Shown here: positions 51,919 through 60,599 of the stretch, in pieces
Layout of the letters: the number at the start of each line of letters is the position of its first letter
Position numbering within the stretch: the first letter of the stretch is position 1
Origin: Sphingobium sp052327305
GTDB taxonomy: Bacteria; Pseudomonadota; Alphaproteobacteria; Sphingomonadales; Sphingomonadaceae
Direction of reading: 5' to 3'
Length of the DNA stretch: 64,000 nucleotides
Assembly: GCF_052327305.1 (NCBI RefSeq)
Contig: NZ_CP182486.1
Span: 1,178,001-1,242,000 of the forward strand
The notes under the pieces: generated by a model
What the model was told of the DNA's origin: nothing
The model's database searches: none
Seen by the model: the letters and a program-made list of their open reading frames with translations, nothing else
Position numbers and translations under genes: made by a program

Positions 51919-52818
51919 TCAGGGAAAAAGCGGCGGCTGGGCGATCAGCGCTTCGGTTTCCATGATCTCGCGCGCCACTGTTAGGCTGCGCGGCTCGCTT
52001 TCCCCGGCGAGGAAGCCCAGAAGATCGGAATTGAGCCTGTCCGGCGCGGTCGCGAAAAGGCCATGGGGCTCGCCCTCATACTCCACATATTGCGCTTGAG
52101 GGAGCGCCCGCACGGCCGCACGCGCCGTCGGGTCGATCGGCACTGTCTTGTCCGATGTGCCGTGAATGATGAGCGTCGGCACATCGAACGCGGGCAGATC
52201 GGGCCGGAAGTCCGTGCGGCTGAATGCATCCACGCAGGCCAGAGTGGCGAGCGGGCTTGCCATGCTGCCCAGAACGAAGCTCCAGTCCATGATGCCCTGG
52301 CTCACCGGGCGGGAAATAAATCCCTGCCCATAAAAGGTCTTGGTGAAGCTCTGCAGGAAGGCGAAGCGATCCGCCCGGATTTGCGCCTTCATGTCGTCGA
52401 ACACGTCCGGATCGACGCCATCGGGATTATCCTCGCCTTTCAGCAGATAGGGCACGACCGAGGCGATCAGCGCGACGCGGGAAACCTTTGCCGACCCATA
52501 TTGGCCAAGATAGCGGGCAATCTCCCCGCCGCCCATCGAGAAGCCCACAAGCGCGGCCTTGTCGATCTCCAGCGCATCCATGACGTCCGCAAGATCATGG
52601 GCGAACCAGTCATAATTATAGCCCGTGGCCGGATGTCCGGACTGGCCGAAGCCGCGCCGGTCATAGGTGATGACGCGATAGCCCGCCTCCAGCAGCGCGA
52701 GCGTCTGATATTCCCACATGTCGCCGGTGAGCGGCCAGCCGTGAATGAGGATGACCGGATCGCCGCTGCCCATGTCCTTGACGTGAAGCTGGGTTCCGTC
52801 GCGGGTCTTGATGTGCAT
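51919..52818 (-). CDS. alpha/beta hydrolase (arylesterase/haloperoxidase-like)
   Basis: The 299-residue protein from the ATG 52818 has the fold's marks: VILIHGWPLTGDMWEYQ (oxyanion region), LVGFSMGGGEIARYL (nucleophile Ser), HGTSDKTVPID (acid Asp) and EGEPHGLF (His). It belongs with cofactor-free haloperoxidase/arylesterase-type hydrolases. The physiological ester is not known. It sits between folA (85 bases upstream) and ribF on the same strand. No signal peptide is seen, so it is cytoplasmic. Confidence 0.9.
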   Translation of the reverse strand: MHIKTRDGTQLHVKDMGSGDPVILIHGWPLTGDMWEYQTLALLEAGYRVITYDRRGFGQSGHPATGYNYDWFAHDLADVMDALEIDKAALVGFSMGGGEIARYLGQYGSAKVSRVALIASVVPYLLKGEDNPDGVDPDVFDDMKAQIRADRFAFLQSFTKTFYGQGFISRPVSQGIMDWSFVLGSMASPLATLACVDAFSRTDFRPDLPAFDVPTLIIHGTSDKTVPIDPTARAAVRALPQAQYVEYEGEPHGLFATAPDRLNSDLLGFLAGESEPRSLTVAREIMETEALIAQPPLFP

Positions 52819-52903
52819 GGGTGAGCTCTCCGGGGGATTATGTATTCCCCCAAAACGCGCACCGTGCGGGCGCGTTCCACCCGATCCGTGCTGCGCCGCG
52901 CGC

Positions 52904-53422
52904 TTAGCCGTTTTTGCGGCGGAACGTGCGGTAGCTATAGGCCGGGCGGCCGTCCGCCGCCGCATGATCCTCGCGGGCGACTTCGGCCCAGTGGACAGGA
53001 TCGGGCGCGTCGATATGCGCGTCGCCCTGGGGCGCGACATCGACCTGGGTCAGTTCGATACGGTCCGCGAGAGGCAGGAAGAGACGATAGATTTCCGCGC
53101 CGCCGATCACTGAAATCACGGGCGCGTCAGCAAGCGCTGCGAGCGTTTCCTCGACGCTGTGAACGACATCGGCACCTTCGGCATGCCATGCCCGATCGCG
53201 CGTCACGACGACATGCCGGCGGCCCGGCAGCAGACCCGGCAGGCTCTCGAAGGTCTTCCTGCCCATGACCATGGGCGTGCCCATGGTCATCGCCTTGAAC
53301 CGCTTGAGGTCACCGGGAAGGTGCCAGGGAATAGTCCCCTCCGCCCCGATCACGCCATTGTCGGCGCGGGCCAGCAACAGCACGATCTCGGGCCGGTTGC
53401 TCGTCACTCGGTTGCCGGTCAC
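52904..53422 (-). CDS. folA: dihydrofolate reductase
   Basis: A 172-residue DHFR with IVLLLARADNGVIGAEG, TIPWHLPGDLKRFKAMT (catalytic acid Asp), MGRKTFESLPG, VVVTRD and VISVIGGAEIYRLFL (NADPH-binding glycine pair). It reduces dihydrofolate to tetrahydrofolate. The start is a GTG at 53422 that overlaps the purK stop by four bases (GTGA); a second GTG six codons on is possible. thyA is not in the window. Cotranscription with purE-purK is likely and links folate with purine synthesis. Confidence 0.93.
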   Translation of the reverse strand: MTGNRVTSNRPEIVLLLARADNGVIGAEGTIPWHLPGDLKRFKAMTMGTPMVMGRKTFESLPGLLPGRRHVVVTRDRAWHAEGADVVHSVEETLAALADAPVISVIGGAEIYRLFLPLADRIELTQVDVAPQGDAHIDAPDPVHWAEVAREDHAAADGRPAYSYRTFRRKNG

Positions 53423-54513
53423 TGGCCGGTCAGCCGTGTCACATGGCCCATCTTGCGACCGGGCCGCGCCTCATGCTTGCCGTAGAGGTGGAGATGCGCG
53501 CGATCGTCCGCCAATATGCCGGACCAATTGCTGGCCGCCTCGCCAATGAGATTCTCCATAACGACACCGGGCGCAGTGCGCGCCGTTGAGCCCAGCGGTA
53601 GCCCGCAAATCGCGCGGATGTGATTCTCGAACTGGCTGGTGACCGCGCCTTCGATCGTCCAGTGGCCGCTATTGTGGACGCGCGGCGCCATCTCGTTGAA
53701 GATCGGCCCAGCCTCTCCGCAGAAAAACTCGAGCGTCAGCACGCCGACATAGTCAAGCGCTTCGGCAACCTGCGCGGCGATCGCCCGTGCGGCCTCTGCC
53801 TGCGCGAGAACGGCATCGTTGGCCGGGACAGTGGACGTAGCGAGGATGCCCGCCTCGTGCACGTTGAGCGGCGCGTCCCAGAAACGGATCTCGCCGGCCT
53901 GACCGCGCACGAGAATGAGCGAGAACTCATGCTCGAAGCGGACGAAGCCTTCCAGCACCGCCGGCTGCCCGCCAATATCCGCCCACGCCGCATCGAGCGC
54001 GGCGCTGTCTGCCCGCATGATGCGCGATTGCCCCTTGCCGTCATAGCCGAAGCGCGCGGTTTTGAGGATCGCCGGTGCGCCCACCTCCGCCACTGCCCTG
54101 TCCAGCTCATCACGAGTGGAGACAGGCGCGTAGGGCGCTGTCGTGCCACCCAGTTCCGCCACGAAGCCTTTCTCCAGCAGACGGTCCTGCGCGATGGCAA
54201 GGGCGCGGCCGCTCGGCCGGACGTGACCAGACGCGGCAAGCAGATCCGCCGTGGCGCCCGGCACATTTTCGAACTCGTAGGTAACGATATCTACCGCAGC
54301 TGCGAAGGCCTGAAGCGCCGTCTGATCGTCATAGGCTCCGCGCGTCCAGGTGCTTGCTACGTCAGACGCCGGGCCGCTCTCCTCGGGCGCGAACACATGC
54401 GTGCGATAGCCCAGCTGCGCGGCGGCGACGGCAAGCATCCGGCCAAGCTGTCCGCCACCAACAATACCGATGGTCGCGCCGGGCGGCGTGACAGTCATGG
54501 AACCGCCAGCCAT
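53419..54513 (-). CDS. purK: N5-carboxyaminoimidazole ribonucleotide synthase
   Basis: This 364-residue ATP-grasp enzyme begins with the GIVGGGQLGRMLAVAAAQLG fold and has the typical VLEGFVRFEHEFSLILVRG, and near the end GPIFNEMAPRVHNSGHWTIEGA. It makes N5-CAIR from AIR, bicarbonate and ATP in purine synthesis. purE lies four bases upstream. A start at the internal ATG (MTVTPPG) is also possible. Normal length. Confidence 0.96.
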   Translation of the reverse strand: MAGGSMTVTPPGATIGIVGGGQLGRMLAVAAAQLGYRTHVFAPEESGPASDVASTWTRGAYDDQTALQAFAAAVDIVTYEFENVPGATADLLAASGHVRPSGRALAIAQDRLLEKGFVAELGGTTAPYAPVSTRDELDRAVAEVGAPAILKTARFGYDGKGQSRIMRADSAALDAAWADIGGQPAVLEGFVRFEHEFSLILVRGQAGEIRFWDAPLNVHEAGILATSTVPANDAVLAQAEAARAIAAQVAEALDYVGVLTLEFFCGEAGPIFNEMAPRVHNSGHWTIEGAVTSQFENHIRAICGLPLGSTARTAPGVVMENLIGEAASNWSGILADDRAHLHLYGKHEARPGRKMGHVTRLTGQ

Positions 54514-54517
54514 CCGC

Positions 54518-55018
54518 TTAGCCCTCCGGGCTTTCGCTCACCGATTCGGTCTGGGCAGCGCGCCAGGCATCCAGCCGCTCCGCCAGCGCGGAGTCGCCAT
54601 TGGCGAGAATCGCGGCAGAAAGCAGGCCCGCATTTGTCGCGCCGGCCTTACCGATCGCGAGTGTGCCAACCGGGATGCCGCCGGGCATCTGGACAATCGA
54701 AAGCAAGCTGTCGAGGCCGGAAAGCGCCGCGGATTGCACGGGAACGCCCAGCACCGGCAGCCTTGTCATGGCCGCCACCATGCCCGGCAGATGGGCCGCT
54801 CCGCCCGCCCCGGCGATAATGACCTGCAAGCCCCTGTCCGCCGCACCCTTGGCATAGGCCACGAGTCGGTCCGGTGTGCGGTGGGCTGAAACGACTTTGG
54901 TCTCGTGCGGCACACCCAGCTTGGTCAGCACTTCGCTGGCGTGACGCATCGTCTCCCAGTCGGAGCGTGACCCCATGATGATGCCGACTTTTGGCGCCTC
55001 TGTCCGCTCAACGCTCAT
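54518..55018 (-). CDS. purE: N5-carboxyaminoimidazole ribonucleotide mutase
   Basis: The 166-residue protein has the PurE class I pattern GIIMGSRSDWETMRHASEVL, ETKVVSAHRTPDRLVAYAKG, VIIAGAGGAAHLPGMVAAMT and the later VQSAALSGLDSLLSIVQMP. It converts N5-CAIR to CAIR, the next step after PurK. It is the first gene of the purE-purK-folA run. The upstream 178-base gap is shared with the divergent GGDEF gene. Confidence 0.97.
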   Translation of the reverse strand: MSVERTEAPKVGIIMGSRSDWETMRHASEVLTKLGVPHETKVVSAHRTPDRLVAYAKGAADRGLQVIIAGAGGAAHLPGMVAAMTRLPVLGVPVQSAALSGLDSLLSIVQMPGGIPVGTLAIGKAGATNAGLLSAAILANGDSALAERLDAWRAAQTESVSESPEG

Positions 55019-55196
55019 TTACGCGCCCTCTGCCCGTCAAAGACCGCCCCTTAGCCATCGCCCCGCATGGAGACAACCGTCCAGTCGAGCATATGAAGAG
55101 GCGAGCCGCTTCGACTCTCCCTTGTGGAATCATCAAACCGATATGTATGTTGCACTGCAAAGCAAATAACTGGGTTGCTCCTTGGCGGAGAACTAA

Positions 55197-55802
55197 ATGG
55201 CAAGCAGCACTGTGCGGGCCGTCTTGCGCGATATCGCGACAGACGACACGCTTCCGTTACGATTGGAAAATCAGGCGTTACGTGAGGAAATCGCGCGTCT
55301 GCGTATCCTTAACGACGAGCTGGAACGCGTTGTCGTGCGTGATACGCTGACGCCGCTGTTCAACCGTCGGCATTTTATTAACTGCCTTACCGAGCGACTC
55401 GGCAGACTTCAGCGCTATGGCACGCAGACCGCGCTGGTCTTCATCGATGTCGACGGTCTCAAGGGCATCAACGATCTGCACGGACATGGCGCGGGCGACG
55501 CAGCCCTCAATCATGTCGCCCGCGTCATCGCGCAGGATGTCCGCTCCACGGACGTCGCCGCCCGAATCGGCGGAGACGAGTTCGCGCTCCTCTTTGACGG
55601 CATGGACGATGCGGCCGCCCACGCGAAAGCGGCGCGGCTGGTTCAGCTGATCGCCAGCGAGCGGTGCGAGTTCCACGGGTTCAGCCTGCCAATCACGGCA
55701 TCTTTCGGCTGCACCGTTCTTCAGCTGGGCGACAACGACTTCGCGGCAATCGCGCGCGCGGATACGGCGATGTATGCCGCGAAGAAGCAGGCGCGGGGCT
55801 GA
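55197..55802 (+). CDS. diguanylate cyclase (GGDEF domain)
   Basis: A 201-residue protein with a short N-terminal coiled-coil-like helix (LENQALREEIARLRILNDEL) and a GGDEF domain. The active site is RIGGDEFALL, and the allosteric I-site RSTD lies at the standard spacing, so c-di-GMP feedback is likely. DTLTPLFNRRHF and FIDVDGLKGIND are also present. It should make c-di-GMP from two GTP. No sensory domain or membrane helix is present, so its input signal is unclear. GGAG lies six bases before the ATG. Confidence 0.93.
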   Translation: MASSTVRAVLRDIATDDTLPLRLENQALREEIARLRILNDELERVVVRDTLTPLFNRRHFINCLTERLGRLQRYGTQTALVFIDVDGLKGINDLHGHGAGDAALNHVARVIAQDVRSTDVAARIGGDEFALLFDGMDDAAAHAKAARLVQLIASERCEFHGFSLPITASFGCTVLQLGDNDFAAIARADTAMYAAKKQARG

Positions 55803-55816
55803 GCCGGTGGCTCAGC
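55798..55816. terminator. hairpin over convergent stop codons
   Basis: GCTGAGCC (55798-55805) and GGCTCAGC (55809-55816) pair perfectly with a 3-base loop. The hairpin contains the stop codons of both the GGDEF gene and gpmA, which are convergent with a 9-base gap. No T-run follows, so termination would be inefficient or factor-dependent. Confidence 0.45.
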
Positions 55817-56498
55817 GTTCCGAGAGATAATAGCGGTCGAGCGCCGATAGGTCGTCCGCAAGCTCGTACACGATCGGCTGACCGGTTGGAATTTCCAGAC
55901 CCGTAATCTCTTCGTCGGAAATGCCGGAGAGGTGCTTCACGAGCGCACGGAGCGAGTTGCCGTGTGCGGAAATCAGCACGCGCTTGCCTGCGCGCAGCTC
56001 GGGAGCGATTCGCTCTTCCCAATAAGGCAGCACCCGCGCGATCGTGTCTTTGAGGCTCTCCGTCTGCGGAATGGGGATGCCCGCGTAGCGCAAGTCGGCG
56101 GAGAGATCCCAGGGAGACCCCGCCTCGGGCAGCGGCGGCGGAATATCGAAGCTGCGCCGCCAGATCTTCACCTGATCGTCACCGTGGAGGGCAGCGGTCT
56201 CTGCCTTGTCGAGGCCAGTGAGGCCGCCATAATGCCGCTCGTTGAGCTTCCAGCTCTTCTCAGTCGGCAACCACAGCCGGCCCATCGCTTCCAGCGCGAG
56301 GTTGAGCGTCTTGATCGCGCGCGTCTGATAGCTGGTGAACGTCAGGTCGAAATCGACGCCCTTGGCCTTCATCAGCTCGCCCGCGGCCCAGGCCTCCTCC
56401 CGGCCCTTTTCGGTCAGGTCCACGTCCCACCAGCCGGTGAAGCGGTTTTCCAGGTTCCAGGCGGACTGGCCGTGGCGGATGAGGACGAGCGTGGGCAT
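55812..56498 (-). CDS. gpmA: 2,3-bisphosphoglycerate-dependent phosphoglycerate mutase
   Basis: The 228-residue glycolytic enzyme begins LVLIRHGQSAWNLENRFTGW, with the catalytic His in RHG, and continues NERHYGGLTGLDK, a TESLKDT segment and ISAHGNSLRALVKHL (second His). It interconverts 3- and 2-phosphoglycerate. With pyk at the end of the window this gives two lower-glycolysis genes, not linked in one operon. Confidence 0.96.
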   Translation of the reverse strand: MPTLVLIRHGQSAWNLENRFTGWWDVDLTEKGREEAWAAGELMKAKGVDFDLTFTSYQTRAIKTLNLALEAMGRLWLPTEKSWKLNERHYGGLTGLDKAETAALHGDDQVKIWRRSFDIPPPLPEAGSPWDLSADLRYAGIPIPQTESLKDTIARVLPYWEERIAPELRAGKRVLISAHGNSLRALVKHLSGISDEEITGLEIPTGQPIVYELADDLSALDRYYLSER

Positions 56499-56627
56499 GG
56501 ATGACGGCTCCGGTCTGTGAAAGGTCGGTCTCGTGGGCCTGATAACGGCTATTCGATGTCATGCAACTTGTCGGTCTTCCGCCCGTTCGCCATGGAAGGT
56601 GGAGCGATCATCAGGAGCGAACGTCCC

Positions 56628-57341
56628 ATGGCCATTACCCGCACGATCCACATGCATGACGGCCCCGGAGGTCCATTCGAATCGATGGCAGTGGGCGATG
56701 CCGATGCAGGTCTGCAGCCCGGCATCCTGTTCTTCCCGAATTTCTTCGGCACCAAGGAGTGGGATTTCGCAAAGGCAGAAGTGCTGGCGGGGCTCGGCTA
56801 CAAGGTGCTCGTCGTCGACTATTACGGGCAGGGCAAGCGCGGAACGGACATGGAATCCTCCGGCAAGCTGCTACAGGAATTCATGGCTGATCGTGCCTTG
56901 GTGAAGCGCCGCGTTCTGGACGCGCTGGCCGAGCTGAAAGCGCTTGCCGGTGTCGATGCGGGCAAGCTTGGCACTATCGGCTTCTGCGCGGGCGGCAAGT
57001 GCGTGCTCGATCTCGCGCGCGCAGGCGGCGACATACTGGCAGGCGTGTCCTTCCACGGCGTCTATGATCCGCCGCCCTTCCCCAATGCGTCGATCACCGC
57101 GAAGTTGCTCATCTGCGATGGATGGAACGACAAGCTGAACCCGCCGGAGGCCAAGGTGGCACTGTGCGAGGAATTGACCGCCGCAGACGTCGATTGGCAA
57201 TTCATCGCCTATAGCCGCACGGGGCATGGCTTCACCGCCAATGGAACACCGCTGAACGAGGACCGCAGCTTCGGTTTCCAGCCGGACACGGATCGCCGCA
57301 GCTGGGCGGCAATGACCGCTTTCCTGACCGAAACTTTCTAA
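56628..57341 (+). CDS. dienelactone hydrolase family protein
   Basis: A 237-residue alpha/beta hydrolase with GILFFPNFFGTKEWDFAKAE, VVDYYGQGKRG, and the nucleophile motif IGFCAGGKCVLDL where Cys replaces Ser, as in dienelactone hydrolase. The acid and His are in LICDGWNDKLNPP and RTGHGFTANG. The start 56628 (MAITRTIHMHD) has AGGAG about ten bases upstream; an ATG at 56592 is an alternative. The physiological substrate is unknown; no chlorocatechol genes are near. Confidence 0.88.
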   Translation: MAITRTIHMHDGPGGPFESMAVGDADAGLQPGILFFPNFFGTKEWDFAKAEVLAGLGYKVLVVDYYGQGKRGTDMESSGKLLQEFMADRALVKRRVLDALAELKALAGVDAGKLGTIGFCAGGKCVLDLARAGGDILAGVSFHGVYDPPPFPNASITAKLLICDGWNDKLNPPEAKVALCEELTAADVDWQFIAYSRTGHGFTANGTPLNEDRSFGFQPDTDRRSWAAMTAFLTETF

Positions 57342-57345
57342 GCGC

Positions 57346-57379
57346 GACGAGGGAGCACCCGCCGGAGGCGCCCCTCGTT
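57346..57379. terminator. hairpin between convergent hydrolase and GT2 genes
   Basis: ACGAGGG (57347-57353) pairs with CCCTCGT (57372-57378), extended by a wobble, enclosing a GC-rich middle that can also fold. It lies in the 41-base gap between convergent genes. Only short T-runs are present, so it is a possible bidirectional terminator. Confidence 0.45.
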
Positions 57380-57382
57380 CAT

Positions 57383-59293
57383 TCACGCAATGGCCGGCTG
57401 CACCTCGGGCAGAGCATCCTGCTTCACGGCCTCACGCGCATGCACCTCGGCAAGCCACGCCATATAGGGCGCGGTAAGGAACCGAAGCCCCGTTCCGGCG
57501 AAGCCCAGCGCAAGGAGCAGCGCCAGACCGAGGCCGACACTGCTGCTGGCAACGATCACAGCGACTGCGGCGGTCAGGAACGATAGGCCAATGGCCGTCT
57601 CTGGCAGCGTCGTGGAGATGATCGAGGCCAGCATGGACGCGCCATTGCCGCTCAGCGCGAATTTGGGCGTGCGGCGCCAGGCAAGACGCTTTTTGGAGAG
57701 GCCGGCGATCGCCGCGACGAGCACCACATAGCTGAGCGACATGCGGGCGATTTCGCCGCGCACCGCGCCCTTGAGCGTTGGGCATCCGGCCAGACGATAG
57801 CGGTGAGCAGTACGGACAGCCCAGTTTACGGCACCGATGAACAGCAGTGGCCAGACCACGTCAGGCACGGTGATCGGATCGGCCAGACCTGTGGCCACGC
57901 CGATCGCTACGGCAGCCGCGCCGACGACGCCGCTGACCAGCGCGAACAGGGTGCGAACCGGCGCTACACAGCGCAGCACCTCGAGCAGCTTAGTCCAGCC
58001 CGGCATGGGAGCGGCAAGCGGGGACGGCAGGAACAGGCGCCAGTGACGGCGCAACTGCTGTACCGGGCCAGCCGTCCAGCGGAAGCGCTGCTTCTTATAG
58101 TCGTCGAACGTCTCCGGGATCAGACCACGACCGAAGGTCTCACCGAAATACAGTCCTTCATAGCCGCACGCACGCAGCCGCACGGACACTTCGGAATCTT
58201 CGGTCAGGCACCATTCGGCCCAGCCACCGGCCTGACGCAGACCTTCTGCTCGGATGAGGCACATGGTGCCTATGGTGAAGGCGCCGCCATATTCGCTGAC
58301 ACCGGGCATATCGACCTTGTTGGACGGCATATATTCCCAGTAGCAGCTATCCAGATAAGTGCTTTCCTCGTGCTCGCGATAATCGTGCGGCGTCTGGATG
58401 TAGCCGATCCGCTTGTCAGCGAAATAAGGCACCAGACGCGAGAGGAAGTCTGGCCGGGAAAGATAATCCGCGTCGATCACGCCGATCAGTTCGGCATCAG
58501 GCGCCATCACGCCCATCAAATAGTTGAGCGCCCCGGCCTTCGCGCCGGGCAGCGGCGAAACATGGAAGAAGCGGAAGCGCTCCACGCCAAGTTTCCGGTT
58601 GAGCACGTCGCAATAGGCTTCCAGCGGGCGCCACAGTCGCTCGTCCTTGGTGTTGTTATCGCAGACGAGAACCTCGAAGTTGCTGTAATCCAGCGCCGCG
58701 AGGCGATCCATCGTCTCCTTCACCACCTCGGGCGGCTCAGCATAGCAGGGAAGCTGGATGGACACCTTGGGGGCATAGGCATGTGTCTGCGTCTCGCCGC
58801 GGCCTGTGGGCAAGCGCCAGATTTCGTGGCTGAGCACGGCTTCGCGCGCGATCCGCTCGATGAAGCTGAAACCGAAGAAAACCACGCTACCGGCAAGCCC
58901 GGTCACGGCAAGCACCTCCAGCACTGGCGAAAGATCGGCTTCCGCGATGAACAGCGAGGCCCAGAGCGCCGAGATCGACATGGTGGCAATGTCCACCACC
59001 AGCGTGATGATGCCGGGCATCGAGAGGCGATGCACGAAATGGCCTGTCACGGCGATAGCGCCCAGCGTGAGAATGAAGACGGGCAGAATATCCACGATCC
59101 CGCCGAAGAGGACGCCAGTGATCGCGAACGCGAGGACGAAAGCTCCAGCCAGTTCCAGCACTTCATGAGAGGCTGGCCGGGCGACCTTGTGCGGCGCCGG
59201 GACTGCGCGAGCAGTCAGCAGGGCAGCCAGCAATGACATGATCGCCAGGAAGACAAGCGATGAATCTAGCGCGGCGCGCGAAAATTCGAGCAC
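57383..59293 (-). CDS. membrane GT2-family glycosyltransferase
   Basis: A 636-residue integral-membrane processive-type glycosyltransferase. Four or so N-terminal helices precede the GT2 domain: VSIQLPCYAEPPEVVKETMD, VLVCDNNTKDERLW, GVIDADYLSRPDFL (DxD-like), CLTEDSEVSVRL (catalytic Asp in TED) and QRFRWTAGPVQQL (QxxRW). Several helices follow. Processive members build cellulose, curdlan, cyclic glucan or similar polymers. No partner bcsB or export gene is adjacent, so the polymer is unknown. A possible operator lies upstream at 59411-59446. It might supply the exopolysaccharide expected with the PEPxTA protein, but this is speculation. Confidence 0.88.
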   Translation of the reverse strand: MLEFSRAALDSSLVFLAIMSLLAALLTARAVPAPHKVARPASHEVLELAGAFVLAFAITGVLFGGIVDILPVFILTLGAIAVTGHFVHRLSMPGIITLVVDIATMSISALWASLFIAEADLSPVLEVLAVTGLAGSVVFFGFSFIERIAREAVLSHEIWRLPTGRGETQTHAYAPKVSIQLPCYAEPPEVVKETMDRLAALDYSNFEVLVCDNNTKDERLWRPLEAYCDVLNRKLGVERFRFFHVSPLPGAKAGALNYLMGVMAPDAELIGVIDADYLSRPDFLSRLVPYFADKRIGYIQTPHDYREHEESTYLDSCYWEYMPSNKVDMPGVSEYGGAFTIGTMCLIRAEGLRQAGGWAEWCLTEDSEVSVRLRACGYEGLYFGETFGRGLIPETFDDYKKQRFRWTAGPVQQLRRHWRLFLPSPLAAPMPGWTKLLEVLRCVAPVRTLFALVSGVVGAAAVAIGVATGLADPITVPDVVWPLLFIGAVNWAVRTAHRYRLAGCPTLKGAVRGEIARMSLSYVVLVAAIAGLSKKRLAWRRTPKFALSGNGASMLASIISTTLPETAIGLSFLTAAVAVIVASSSVGLGLALLLALGFAGTGLRFLTAPYMAWLAEVHAREAVKQDALPEVQPAIA

Positions 59294-59410
59294 GAATAGA
59301 CCCTCTGTTTGATTTGGGGACGAGCTCTCCGTCTCTTTCCCACCAGGATATGGTTATTACACCACCAGCATCACAATGGCTGGATTGTGCAACCGCTCAC
59401 GCGGCAAAAG

Positions 59411-59446
59411 GTTCATTTCCTGCCGTTGCTTGAATTGAAAATGAAC
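59411..59446. promoter_or_regulatory. inverted repeat upstream of the GT2 gene
   Basis: GTTCATTT (59411-59418) and AAATGAAC (59439-59446) are perfect 8-bp inverted arms with a 20-base spacer, in the AT-rich 160-base gap before the glycosyltransferase start. The centre-to-centre distance of 28 bases is near a whole number of helical turns, so a dimeric regulator could bind both arms on one face. Confidence 0.4.
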
Positions 59447-59453
59447 GCTTTGT

Positions 59454-60599
59454 TCAAAGGGCGTCGAGCTGTTCGCCCAGAACGGCGAGGCAATCCCGTG
59501 CCAGTTGCATCGAGCGCTCCGGGCTCCAGCCCTGCCCCTCGTCCGGCCAGTCGTCATTGTCCTTGAACGGCATTTCCAGCGTCATGGCGACAGAGCCGTA
59601 GCGCTCGGCCACCTGCGCGGTCGCCATCGAGAGATTGGCCTTGCCCGCCGGCGTGACCGGATAGCCAAGCCGGGTCTGGAAATCGGGCGTCCGTGCCGCC
59701 AGCGCATCGCGATACGCCTCGAAAGCCGCGAGTTGCTCTGACCTCAGGCCGGGGATGCCCTCGAAACCCGCGAGGAAGACGGCAGGGATCGCTTCGTCGC
59801 CATGCACGTCCATGCAGAAGCGCACGCCCGTCCGGTCCATGGCGTTGCGCACGCAGAGCACTTCGGGCGATCGCTCCATGCTCGGTGCGTGCCATTCCCG
59901 ATTGAGGTTAACGCCTGCCGCATTTGTGCGCAGATGGCCGCGAAACGCGCCGTCCGGGTTCATGTTCGGCACGATGTGAAACGTGCAGGCCTCTCGCAGT
60001 TTGCGCGCGAGGGCGCTCGTCGGATCGGTAAGGAGGTCGAGCGCGCCTTCCATCCACCATTCTGCCATGCTCTCGCCGGGGTGCTGACGCGCAATGAGCC
60101 AGACCGGCTTCTCGCCCGTGCCCAGCGTCAGACAGTCTATCGACCGCCCATCGAGCGTCTGCCCCAGCTCGCGCAGCGTCACGCCCTCGGCCAGCGCAGC
60201 ACAGGCAATGAGGTCCTGGTGGCGTTCCAGCGAATAGGGCGCGAAATAGGCGAACCAGCTCACGTCGGATATGCTGGTGTGGCGGATGGTCAGCGTGCCG
60301 CCCTCTTCCCCGCTATCGTAGTGCGTCTCGGCCCGCGTCCAGTGCTCGCGATCCTCCGAGACGCAGGCACGGTAGCCGGGCCAGCCGTCGGGATAGGCCG
60401 AGCCGCCTAGGTCGACGATGCGCAGCGTCATGGCCGTGCCGGCGGGCGCCACCACGCGAAAATGAAACCATTGGTAGAAGTCGCTCTCATTATCCTTACG
60501 GATCGTGAGCGTCGCTTGGGCGCCCTCGATTGCGCGGACGATGATGTTCCCGCTGTCAAACGCGGCGGAGATGGCGAGATCGGTATCGGTCTGGGTCAT
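59454..60599 (-). CDS. M14-family zinc carboxypeptidase (CCP6-like)
   Basis: The 381-residue protein has an N-terminal beta domain of about 130 residues, followed by an M14 peptidase domain. The zinc ligands are in ARQHPGESMAEWWMEGA (HxxE) and MDVHGDE (His), and the catalytic Glu probably lies in AMTLEMPFKD. The pattern VPNMNPDGAFRGHLRTNAAG with NLNREWH is typical of cytosolic carboxypeptidase 6-like enzymes. It trims C-terminal residues of peptides. It lacks a signal peptide. Its ATG overlaps the stop of the upstream lipoprotein gene by four bases. Confidence 0.9.
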   Translation of the reverse strand: MTQTDTDLAISAAFDSGNIIVRAIEGAQATLTIRKDNESDFYQWFHFRVVAPAGTAMTLRIVDLGGSAYPDGWPGYRACVSEDREHWTRAETHYDSGEEGGTLTIRHTSISDVSWFAYFAPYSLERHQDLIACAALAEGVTLRELGQTLDGRSIDCLTLGTGEKPVWLIARQHPGESMAEWWMEGALDLLTDPTSALARKLREACTFHIVPNMNPDGAFRGHLRTNAAGVNLNREWHAPSMERSPEVLCVRNAMDRTGVRFCMDVHGDEAIPAVFLAGFEGIPGLRSEQLAAFEAYRDALAARTPDFQTRLGYPVTPAGKANLSMATAQVAERYGSVAMTLEMPFKDNDDWPDEGQGWSPERSMQLARDCLAVLGEQLDAL

